The position numbers were made by a program, and so were the translations under genes. Source: an uncultured Bacteroidota bacterium (GTDB lineage: Bacteria; Bacteroidota; Bacteroidia; Chitinophagales; Chitinophagaceae). Taken from it: 54,431 nucleotides of DNA. The stretch lies in NCBI GenBank assembly GCA_946479615.1, contig CAMLGR010000008.1, positions 1 through 54,431 on the forward strand, given 5' to 3'. Positions within the stretch are counted from its first letter, which is position 1, and each line of letters opens with the position of its first letter. The notes under the pieces were generated by a model. The model saw only the letters and a program-made list of their open reading frames with translations. It was not told the DNA's origin and searched no databases. Shown in pieces: positions 33,752 to 42,400 of this stretch.

Positions 33752-35524
33752 ATGGAAACTATTACAAGAACAAAGAAAGATAGCAAGATGGAACCCAAGT
33801 CAGAGATGCCTGGTCAGAACCCGGCGCAAATCACCGGAAGCCAGGCCGTGCTGGAAGCATTCCTGGCAGAGGGTGTGGAAACCATTTTTGGTTATCCCGG
33901 TGGTGCAATCATGCCGATCTATGATGCATTGTACGATTACAATGATAAACTGAAACATATTCTTGTGCGCCACGAACAAGGTGCCATTCATGCAGCGCAG
34001 GGTTTTGCAAGAGTATCCGGTAAACCCGGAGTTGTATTTGCAACCAGTGGCCCTGGTGCTACTAACCTTGTAACAGGATTGGCCGATGCCATGATCGATT
34101 CCACACCGGTGGTTTGTATTACCGGCCAGGTGTTTGCGCATTTACTCGGCACCGATGCCTTCCAGGAAACAGATGTGATCAATATCACTACACCTGTTAC
34201 CAAATGGAATTACCAGGTAACAGATGCCACAGAGATTCCGGCTGTATTGGCCAAAGCATTTTATATCGCGAAAAGTGGTCGTCCCGGCCCGGTTGTGATC
34301 GATATCACCAAGAATGCGCAATTGCAAAAATTTGATTACAGCGGGTATGAAAAATGCGAACATATCAGGAGCTATCGCCCGAAACCTATTGTCAGAAAAG
34401 AGTATGTAAAAGAGGCGGCGAAACTGATCAATGAAGCGGAGAGACCTTTTATCGTATTCGGGCAGGGTGTCTTACTGGGAAAAGCGGAAAAAGAGTTTGC
34501 AAAGTTTGTAGAGAAATCAGGTATACCGGCTGCATGGACGATCATGGGTATGAGTGCGATACCTACCGATCACCCGCTCGGCGTGGGTATGCTGGGTATG
34601 CATGGAAATTATGGCCCCAATGTACTTACCAATGAATGTGATGTATTGATCGCAGTCGGTATGCGTTTCGATGATCGTGTTACGGGCCGGTTGGACAAAT
34701 ATGCAAAGCAAGCTAAAGTCATTCACCTGGATATCGATCCGGCCGAGATCGACAAAAATGTAAAAGCAACCGTTCCGGTCTGGGGTGATTGTAAAGAAAC
34801 ATTGCCGTTGCTGACAGAACTTATCGAACAAAAAGTATATCCTCAATGGCTGCAGCGTTTTAAAGATTTCCAGGAAAAAGAAGAAGAGAAAGTCATTCGG
34901 GAAGAAATGAATCCCAGCGGTGATATACTCACCATGGGTGAAGTCATAAAACATCTTAACGAATTGACCAGCGGCGATGCCATTATCGTTACCGATGTGG
35001 GGCAGCACCAGATGGTAGCCTGCCGCTATGCAAAAATGAATAAGTCGAATAGTAATATCACCAGTGGCGGATTAGGTACAATGGGGTATTCATTGCCTGC
35101 TGCTATTGGCGCCAAGTTCGGTGCACCGGAAAGAGAAGTCGTAGCAATTATTGGGGATGGTGGTTTTCAAATGACATTACAGGAACTGGGAACGATCATG
35201 CAGTTCAAACCGCATGTAAAGATCCTGATCCTTAACAACCAGTTCCTGGGCATGGTAAGACAATGGCAGCAACTGTTTCATGAAAAAAGATATTCGTTCG
35301 TGGATATTACCAGCCCTGATTTTGTACAGGTAGCCAAAGGATTTGGCATTGCAGGAAAAAGTATTTCCAAAAGAGAAGACCTGAGGACATCGCTGAAAGA
35401 AATGCTGGAACATGATGGCAGTTATCTGCTGGAAGTAATGGTAGGAAAAGAAAATAACGTATTTCCAATGGTGCCACAGGGTCGCGGGGTGGCGGAGATT
35501 GTGCTGAGCAGGGAAGAAGTTTAG
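33752..35524 (+). CDS. ilvB: Acetolactate synthase large (catalytic) subunit
   Basis: A 590-residue ThDP enzyme making 2-acetolactate and 2-aceto-2-hydroxybutyrate. VETIFGYPGGAIMPIYDAL and the catalytic Glu in LVRHEQGAIHAAQGFAR mark the N-terminal domain; the GDGGFQMTLQELGTI motif and following ILNNQFLGMVRQWQ bind ThDP and metal. The first 25 residues are polar and not conserved; the domain proper begins at ITGSQAVLEAFL. It is separated from its regulatory subunit ilvN by an inverted repeat and an ABM-domain gene, an unusual split. Confidence 0.96.
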   Translation: METITRTKKDSKMEPKSEMPGQNPAQITGSQAVLEAFLAEGVETIFGYPGGAIMPIYDALYDYNDKLKHILVRHEQGAIHAAQGFARVSGKPGVVFATSGPGATNLVTGLADAMIDSTPVVCITGQVFAHLLGTDAFQETDVINITTPVTKWNYQVTDATEIPAVLAKAFYIAKSGRPGPVVIDITKNAQLQKFDYSGYEKCEHIRSYRPKPIVRKEYVKEAAKLINEAERPFIVFGQGVLLGKAEKEFAKFVEKSGIPAAWTIMGMSAIPTDHPLGVGMLGMHGNYGPNVLTNECDVLIAVGMRFDDRVTGRLDKYAKQAKVIHLDIDPAEIDKNVKATVPVWGDCKETLPLLTELIEQKVYPQWLQRFKDFQEKEEEKVIREEMNPSGDILTMGEVIKHLNELTSGDAIIVTDVGQHQMVACRYAKMNKSNSNITSGGLGTMGYSLPAAIGAKFGAPEREVVAIIGDGGFQMTLQELGTIMQFKPHVKILILNNQFLGMVRQWQQLFHEKRYSFVDITSPDFVQVAKGFGIAGKSISKREDLRTSLKEMLEHDGSYLLEVMVGKENNVFPMVPQGRGVAEIVLSREEV

Positions 35525-35705
35525 AAATGTAAAATATTAAATGTAGAATGTAAAATGTAGAATGTAAAATGTAAAAGTGATTGTCGGAATAAGAAGCAGT
35601 TTTACACTTTACTGATCCTAAAGGATGAATAGACAAGAAAAAAGAATTTATTATCGGGGTGACAGTTTTACATTTTAGATTTTACATTCGACATTTTACA
35701 TTTTC
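35524..35705. repeat. Inverted repeat of AAAATGTAGAATGT words
   Basis: The left part, from the ilvB stop codon to about 35576, stutters ATGTAGAATGTAAA. The right part, about 35664-35705, is its imperfect reverse complement (reverse-strand reading contains AAATGTAAAATGTCGAATGT). A partial third element (TTTTACACTTTAC) lies at 35600-35612. The whole fills the 187 bp spacer before the ABM gene. Confidence 0.85.
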
Positions 35706-35711
35706 AAACCG

Positions 35712-36002
35712 ATGATAACAGAAATAGCTCTTTTAAAAATCATACCGGGACAAGCTGCTGCTTTTGAGGAAGCTTTTATCAAAGCACAGGTGATCATTGA
35801 ATCCATGCAGGGTTATATACAGCATGAATTGCAGCAATGCCTGGAAGAAGAGGATAAATATATGCTGGTCGTACGCTGGCGCACACTGGAAGACCATACG
35901 GTTGGTTTCCGGGAAAGCAAGGAATACAGGGAATGGAAAAGATTGTTACATCATTTTTACGATCCGTTCCCGGTTGTCGAACATTATAAAAGAATTTTTT
36001 AA
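35712..36002 (+). CDS. Antibiotic biosynthesis monooxygenase (ABM) domain protein
   Basis: A 96-residue dimeric alpha-beta barrel protein of the ABM family. The pattern is clear: an N-terminal strand (ITEIALLKIIPGQAAAFEEAF), the MQGYIQHEL strand, then YMLVVRWRTLEDHTVGFRESKEYREWKRLL and a C-terminal aromatic segment HFYDPFPVVEHY. Members range from quinol monooxygenases to signal or heme-related proteins. It sits 8 bp before ilvN in the ilv operon; a role in acetolactate synthase metabolism is unproven. Confidence 0.85.
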   Translation: MITEIALLKIIPGQAAAFEEAFIKAQVIIESMQGYIQHELQQCLEEEDKYMLVVRWRTLEDHTVGFRESKEYREWKRLLHHFYDPFPVVEHYKRIF

Positions 36003-36010
36003 ACGTTTTT

Positions 36011-36601
36011 ATGAATAAACAGGAATATACAATTACGGTTTACACAGAGAACCAGATCGGTTTGCTCAACCGTATTGCGATCATCTTTTCGCGCAGAAAG
36101 ATCAATATCGAAAGCCTGAACACCTCTCCTTCGGAAGTAGACAGTGTACATCGCTTTACGATCGTGATCAATGAAACAGAAGATGTGGTGCGTAAACTTT
36201 GCCGCCAGATCGAAAAACAGGTAGAAGTATTGAAAGCCTATTACAACACACAGGAAGAAATTGTATGGCAGGAACTGGCGCTTTACAAAGTACCTACCGA
36301 TATCATAGCAGAAGAAGTAAAAGTAGAACGTTTGTTGCGTGAGCATGGAGCCAAAGCGGTGGTGATCCGTAAAGACTATACGGTGTTTGAAGTAGCTGGT
36401 CACCGTGAAGAGACGGATAACCTGATCAAGGTACTGGAACCCTATGGCCTGATCGAATTTGTGCGCAGCGCCCGTGTAGCGATCATAAAAGACAGTGATG
36501 GCTTTCATGAAAAATTAAAGGAATTTGAAAGGCATCAGCCAGGCGAGAACGCTATCGAGAATGAATTTTTAGATCAAAACGAAAAAGTATTTTCTATGTG
36601 A
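36011..36601 (+). CDS. ilvN: Acetolactate synthase small (regulatory) subunit
   Basis: A 196-residue regulatory subunit. An ACT domain at residues 5-80 (YTITVYTENQIGLLNRIAIIFSRR, with the valine-binding GLLNRI region) is followed by an ALS_ss C-terminal domain at about residues 85-165 (ELALYKVPTD, GHREETDNLI). It stimulates IlvB and gives valine feedback inhibition in characterised enzymes. The last 30 residues are extra compared with the usual 160-170. Its TGA stop is the beginning of a TGAATGGTC word repeat. Confidence 0.93.
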   Translation: MNKQEYTITVYTENQIGLLNRIAIIFSRRKINIESLNTSPSEVDSVHRFTIVINETEDVVRKLCRQIEKQVEVLKAYYNTQEEIVWQELALYKVPTDIIAEEVKVERLLREHGAKAVVIRKDYTVFEVAGHREETDNLIKVLEPYGLIEFVRSARVAIIKDSDGFHEKLKEFERHQPGENAIENEFLDQNEKVFSM

Positions 36602-36672
36602 ATGGTCGATAGTCAATAGTGAATATTTCACTACAGCAGGCGCTATCACCATTGACTATTCATTATTCATAA
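36601..36672. repeat. Inverted repeat of ATAGTCAATAGTGAAT words
   Basis: Arms 36608-36622 and 36646-36660 match at 13 of 15 positions. The sequence after the ilvN stop codon is nearly identical to that after the gdhA stop at 12078. Confidence 0.7.
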
Positions 36673-36713
36673 CAATATAGTAACCCAACATTATACAATT
36701 TAAAAACAGAAAA

Positions 36714-37835
36714 ATGGCAAAATTAAACTTCGGCGGGGTGGAAGAAAATGTAGTGACAAGGGAAGAATTCCCGCTCAGCAAAGCACAACAAGTGTTAAAA
36801 AATGAAACCGTAGCAGTAATCGGCTATGGTGTTCAGGGTCCTGGCCAGGCATTGAACCAAAAAGACAATGGCATCAATGTAATCGTAGGTCAGCGTAAAA
36901 ATTCCAAGACATGGGATAAGGCTGTGCGTGATGGATTCGTTCCCGGGGAAACCTTATTCGAGATCGAAGAAGCTTTGCAAAGAGGTACTATCATTTGCTA
37001 CCTGCTGAGCGATGCGGCACAGATCGCCTTGTGGCCAACCGTAAAAAAGCATCTTACTCCTGGTAAGGCATTATATTTCTCTCATGGCTTTGGTATCACC
37101 TTCAATGAGCAAACAGGCATCACTCCTCCCAAAGATGTAGATGTGTTCCTGGTGGCACCAAAAGGAAGCGGTACTTCTTTACGCAGGATGTTCCTGCAAG
37201 GCCGTGGATTGAACAGCAGCTATGCTATCTACCAGGATGCAACAGGTAAAGCATTTGAAAGAGTAGTCGCATTAGGTATTGCGGTAGGTAGTGGTTATTT
37301 ATTTGAAACCGACTTCAGGAAAGAAGTATACTCTGATCTTACCGGCGAAAGAGGAACATTGATGGGCGCTATCCAGGGAATCTTTGCCGCGCAGTACCAG
37401 GTGCTTCGTTCAAAAGGACACACTCCTTCTGAAGCATTCAATGAAACAGTAGAAGAATTAACTCAATCCCTGATGCCGTTGGTAGCTGAAAATGGTATGG
37501 ACTGGATGTATGGCAACTGTTCCACTACCGCCCAGCGTGGTGCATTGGACTGGTGGAAAAAATTCAGGGATGCTACACTTCCTGTTTTTACTGAATTGTA
37601 CGAAAGTGTTGCTACCGGTAAAGAATCACAACGTTCTATCGATTCCAACTCCCAGGCTGACTATCGTGAAAAACTGGAAGTGGAACTGAAAGAATTGCGT
37701 GAAAGTGAATTATGGCAGGCTGGTAAAACAGTAAGAAGTCTTCGCCCGGAAAATCAAAAACCGGAAGTAACTCCTGTTTCATCGTCTACCAAAGACACAT
37801 TCAGACAACAAGCGCTGAAACCTGAGTCTATCTAA
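36714..37835 (+). CDS. ilvC: Ketol-acid reductoisomerase
   Basis: A 373-residue enzyme that isomerises and reduces acetolactate and acetohydroxybutyrate with NAD(P)H. GYGVQGPGQALNQKDNG near residue 37 is the nucleotide-binding loop, with Pro where class I enzymes usually have His (GSQGHA), followed by VGQRKNSK with basic residues consistent with NADPH. HGFGITF, DVFLVAPKGSGTSLR, DLTGERGTL and the metal-binding Glu residues (SEAFNETVEEL) are present. The length is between the usual class I (about 330) and class II (about 490) forms; the C-terminal 30 residues are polar and probably disordered. Confidence 0.95.
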   Translation: MAKLNFGGVEENVVTREEFPLSKAQQVLKNETVAVIGYGVQGPGQALNQKDNGINVIVGQRKNSKTWDKAVRDGFVPGETLFEIEEALQRGTIICYLLSDAAQIALWPTVKKHLTPGKALYFSHGFGITFNEQTGITPPKDVDVFLVAPKGSGTSLRRMFLQGRGLNSSYAIYQDATGKAFERVVALGIAVGSGYLFETDFRKEVYSDLTGERGTLMGAIQGIFAAQYQVLRSKGHTPSEAFNETVEELTQSLMPLVAENGMDWMYGNCSTTAQRGALDWWKKFRDATLPVFTELYESVATGKESQRSIDSNSQADYREKLEVELKELRESELWQAGKTVRSLRPENQKPEVTPVSSSTKDTFRQQALKPESI

Positions 37836-37849
37836 TAAGAAGCAGAACA

Positions 37850-39163
37850 ATGAATGAAGTTCATAATCATATAAAGAACGAAACAAAAGCTGTCTCTCAA
37901 GTCTCCCCCATCGGGGGAGATTTAGAGGGCGCTGTATTGGATTTTGCAGGAGCTGCTCAACGTCTCCAATCTGTAGTCAACAGGACCCCATTGCAGTTAA
38001 GCATAAACCTTTCGCGCCGGCACAACTGCAATGTTTACCTGAAACGTGAGGACCTGCAGGTTGTACGCTCGTATAAATTACGGGGCGCTTACAATATGAT
38101 GAGCAGTTTGCCGCATGAGCAATTAAAGAATGGTGTGGTATGTGCGAGTGCAGGCAACCATGCCCAGGGATTTGCATTCAGCTGTAAAAAATTAAATGTG
38201 AAAGGCGTGGTATTCATGCCGATCATTACTCCCAAGCAAAAAGTGAATCAGACACAAATGTTTGGAGAGAATAATATCGAGATCAAACTCGTTGGTGACA
38301 CCTTCGATGATTGTGCCATTGCCGCCAAGCAATATACAGAAGCAAATGGCATGACCTTTATTCCTCCTTTCGATGATTACCGTATCATGGAAGGCCAGGG
38401 AACTGTAGCAGTAGAGATCCTCGAAGATCTTTCCGATATCGATTATTTATTCGTGCCTGTTGGTGGTGGTGGTTTGTGTGCAGGAGTAGGCAGTTATTTC
38501 AAAATGTATTCTCCCAAAACAAAGATCATCGGGCTGGAACCCGAAGGAGCACCTTCTATGTTCGAAGCATTGAAAGAAGGTCATCCTGTTACCTTACCCA
38601 GCATCGAAAGATTTGTAGATGGCGCAGCAGTAAAACGGATCGGCGATCTTACATTCCCGATCTGTAAAGAAGTATTGGATGATATGCGGCTGGTACCGGA
38701 AGGAAAAATCTGTACCACAATCCTGAAATTATATAACGAAGAAGCTATTGTAGTAGAACCAGCCGGTGCTATGACCATTGCAGCGCTGGATGATTTTGCG
38801 AAGGAAATAAAAGGGAAAAATATCGTTTGTATCGTCAGTGGCAGTAACAACGATATCGACCGGATGCAGGAAATAAAAGAACGAAGCCTTCAATACGAAG
38901 GGTTAAAGCACTATTTCCTGATCAGTTTTGCACAACGCCCCGGGGCATTGAAAGAATTTGTATCGGATATACTCGGACCCACCGATGATATCACCCGTTT
39001 TGAATACATGCAAAAGACAGACAAAGAAAACGGCCCGGCCCTGGTAGGCATAGAACTACAGTCGAAAAAAGACTATGAATTGCTGATTCAGAAACTACAG
39101 GCGCGTCATATTATATATACCGAGCTCAATAAGAATGACACCCTGTTCGGGTATCTTGTTTAA
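37850..39163 (+). CDS. ilvA: Threonine dehydratase (biosynthetic, one ACT-like domain)
   Basis: A 437-residue PLP enzyme producing 2-oxobutyrate for isoleucine. KREDLQVVRSYKLRGAYNMM carries the PLP Lys near residue 77; VCASAGNHAQGFA and PVGGGGLCAG are substrate and phosphate-binding loops. A C-terminal ACT-like domain covers about residues 335-437 (YFLISFAQRPGALKEFV), shorter than the double domain of E. coli IlvA. The first 30-40 residues are atypical: codons 18-24 are made by a TCTCCCCC/GGGGGAGA palindrome. An in-frame TTG at 37937, after the palindrome, is a possible alternative start. Confidence 0.93.
   Translation: MNEVHNHIKNETKAVSQVSPIGGDLEGAVLDFAGAAQRLQSVVNRTPLQLSINLSRRHNCNVYLKREDLQVVRSYKLRGAYNMMSSLPHEQLKNGVVCASAGNHAQGFAFSCKKLNVKGVVFMPIITPKQKVNQTQMFGENNIEIKLVGDTFDDCAIAAKQYTEANGMTFIPPFDDYRIMEGQGTVAVEILEDLSDIDYLFVPVGGGGLCAGVGSYFKMYSPKTKIIGLEPEGAPSMFEALKEGHPVTLPSIERFVDGAAVKRIGDLTFPICKEVLDDMRLVPEGKICTTILKLYNEEAIVVEPAGAMTIAALDDFAKEIKGKNIVCIVSGSNNDIDRMQEIKERSLQYEGLKHYFLISFAQRPGALKEFVSDILGPTDDITRFEYMQKTDKENGPALVGIELQSKKDYELLIQKLQARHIIYTELNKNDTLFGYLV
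37902..37920. repeat. Palindromic repeat inside the 5' coding part of ilvA
   Basis: TCTCCCCC (37902-37909) and GGGGGAGA (37913-37920) form a perfect 8 bp hairpin with an ATC loop, followed by TTTAGAGGG. Read in the ilvA frame it gives VSPIGGDLEG. The composition is unlike the rest of ilvA and resembles the CCCCTC/GAGGGG hairpin before ilvE. Confidence 0.8.
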
Positions 39164-39195
39164 TTGATTATCCATCCTTTGAAAAGGTCGGTCCC

Positions 39196-39264
39196 GATGA
39201 CAGATGACGGCCGGGAGATGGCAGTAGCCGAATATCCGCCATCCTCCATCCATCATTTGTCATC
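39196..39264. repeat. Inverted repeat of GATGACAGATGACGG words
   Basis: Arms 39196-39224 and 39236-39264 match at 22 of 29 positions with an 11 bp loop. It lies between ilvA and gltB, upstream of the candidate gltB promoter. Confidence 0.75.
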
Positions 39265-39372
39265 TATCCGGGTAACAATCTGAATTTCCGGGGGTTATAT
39301 GTGGAAAATTCACCCCTCCAGATACCCGCAAAAAGCCGGAAATTTCGTATTTTCAAGCGTATTGTTTGCTGT

Positions 39373-39402
39373 ATGCCCGGGCATGCCCGTTAACTATATT
39401 TT
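39373..39402 (+). promoter_or_regulatory. Candidate gltB operator and -7 box
   Basis: ATGCCCGGGCAT (39373-39384) is a perfect 12 bp palindrome, extended by a direct repeat of ATGCCCG at 39383-39389. TATATTTT at 39395-39402 resembles a -7 box 23 bp before the gltB ATG. The palindrome would lie within the promoter. Confidence 0.35.
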
Positions 39403-39424
39403 CTTAACTCAACGAATGTGAAAC

Positions 39425-42400
39425 ATGGTAAACAATACTGGTCTTTATGACCCATCCTTTGAACATGATGCCTGCGGAATCGGGTTTGTGGCAAACATTA
39501 AAGGAGGGAAATCCCACCAGATCATTTCTGACGCGCTGACCGTATTGGAAAATATGGAACACCGTGGTGCGTGTGGTTGTGAAAATAATACCGGCGATGG
39601 GGCTGGTATTATGATCCAGATGCCACATGAATTCTTCTTTGATGAATGCATCAAACTTGGTGTTCACCTTCCTTCCTTTGGTAAATATGGAGTAGGCGTT
39701 ATTTTTTTCCCCAAACAAATCGGGCTGCGCGAAGAATGCCGCGAAATCTTTAACCGCACCGCGGAAAAACTGGGTCTTGAAATATTAGCCTATCGTAAAG
39801 TGCCTGTCAATACCGATGATATCGGGAAAACGGCTCTGAGCGTGGAGCCGGAAATGGAGCAGGTCTTCATTGCCTGCCCTGATCACATTTCAAATCCCGA
39901 TGAATTTGAAAGAAAATTATTTGTGCTTCGCAATTATGCAAGCCATACGATTTTGAATACAGTAAAGAAAGATGAGATCGGTTTTTATATCGCCTCTCTT
40001 TCTTATAAAACGATCGTGTACAAAGGTCAGTTGACCAGCAACCAGGTACGCCGCTACTTTATCGATCTTGGCAATAAAAGAATGGTGAGCGCTTTTGGCC
40101 TGATCCATTCCCGTTTCGCTACCAATACATTCCCTTCCTGGAAACTCGCACAACCATTCCGCTTTATCGCGCACAATGGTGAGATCAACACCTTACAGGG
40201 CAACCTGAACTGGCTGAAAACAAGTGAAAAGAATTTTACCTCTCCCTATTTCAGCCGTGAAGAAATGGATATGCTGCTGCCGATCGTTACCAGCGGGCAA
40301 AGCGATTCTGCCTGCCTTGATAACATGATCGAATTGCTGGCACTTACCGGTCGTTCCTTACCACACGTGATGATGATGCTGATCCCCGAAGCATGGGATG
40401 GCAACGAACAAATGGATCCTGTCAAAAAAGCATTCTATGAATTTCACTCCGCTTTTATGGAACCCTGGGATGGACCTGCTTCCATTTCTTTCACTGATGG
40501 AAAGATCATTGGCGCTACCCTCGACAGAAACGGACTGAGACCCTCACGTTATTGCGTAACAACCGATGACCGTGTGATCATGGCATCTGAAACAGGTGTG
40601 TTACCGGTTGATCCTGCTACGATCAAGGAAAAAGGAAGATTACAACCCGGCAAAATGTTCGTGGTGGATATGGAACAGGGCAAGATCATCAGCGATGAAG
40701 AATTAAAGCAACAGATCTGTTCTCAAAAACCATATGCTGAATGGTTGAATAAATATAAAATACGGCTGGAAGAATTACCCGAACCAAGAGTGATGTTTAC
40801 TCATTTGGAACATGACCAGGTATTCAAGTACCAGAAAGCATTCGGCTATACCACAGAAGATCTTGATAATATCATTGCTCCTATGGCGATCGATGGAAAA
40901 GAACCACTTGGCTCTATGGGTTCGGATACTCCGCTAGCCGTATTAAGCGATCAGCCGCAACACTTAAGCAGTTATTTCAAACAATTATTTGCACAGGTAA
41001 CCAATCCCCCGATCGATCCTATCAGGGAAAGACTGGTTATGTCATTGGCGAGCTTTGCGGGCAATAACGGAAATCTTTTATCAGAAGATCCACTAACCTG
41101 TCATAGTGTGGCACTGAAACAGCCGATCCTTACCAATCATGAACTGGAAAAGATCAGGAGTATCGATACCGGTTTGTTCCAGGCGAAAACATTGCAATGT
41201 TATTTCAAAGCCGATGGCAAACCCGGTTCGTTAAAAACAGCGCTCGACCGTGTGTGCCGTTATGCAGTGGATGCAGTGGCAGATGGTTTTAAAGTATTGA
41301 TCCTGCAGGACAGGGCGATCGATTCCGATCATGCTGCTATTCCTTCTTTGCTGGCAGTCTCTGCCGTTCACCACCATTTGATCCGCAAAGGTCTTCGCGG
41401 TGAAGTAGGCATTATCGTAGAAGCCGCCAGTTGCTGGGAAGTACATCACTTCGCCTGCCTGATCGCATTCGGTGCTACTGCTATCAATCCATATCTCGCC
41501 TTGTCTTCTATCCGCGATATGAAGGAAAGAGGCAAACTCGATACTACATTGACTGAAGAAGAACTGAAAAAGAATTATATCAAGGCCATCAATGATGGCT
41601 TATTGAAAGTATTCTCGAAAATGGGTATCTCCACCCTGCAATCTTACCAGGGTGCACAGATATTCGAGATACTTGGATTGAACAAAGATGTAGTAGATAA
41701 ATATTTCACCGGTGCTACATCAAGAATTGAAGGCATGGGATTGGATGAGATCGCAAAAGAAAATCTTGCCAAGCATTATTTCGCTTTCAATAAAAAAGAT
41801 ATACCGGTTGATCGCCTGCTGGTTGGTGGTGTTTACCAATGGAAACGCAAAGGTGAATTCCATTTATTCAACCCGCAAACGATCCACCTGTTGCAGTATT
41901 CAACAAAGATGAATGACTATGCAACATTCAAAAAATATTCAAAACTGGTCAATGACCAAGGCGAAAAAGCCTGCACTTTGCGCAGTCTTCTTGAATTTAA
42001 AAAGACAAGACCTTCTATTTCACTGGAAGAAGTAGAGCCGGCGGAAAATATTTACAAGCGTTTTGCTACCGGGGCTATGAGCTTTGGTTCCATTTCATGG
42101 GAAGCACATACTACACTCGCTATTGCTATGAATCGCCTGGGCGGTAAAAGCAATACCGGTGAAGGCGGTGAAGATGAAAGAAGATATGAGCCACTCGCGA
42201 ATGGAGATTCCATGCGCAGTTCCATCAAACAGGTAGCCAGTGCAAGATTTGGCGTGACCAGCCTCTATCTTACCGAAGCAGATGAATTACAAATAAAAAT
42301 GGCGCAGGGTGCCAAGCCTGGTGAAGGTGGACAGTTACCTGGTCATAAAGTAGACGAATGGATCGGTAAAACCCGTCACTCTACTCCGGGCGTGGGTCTT

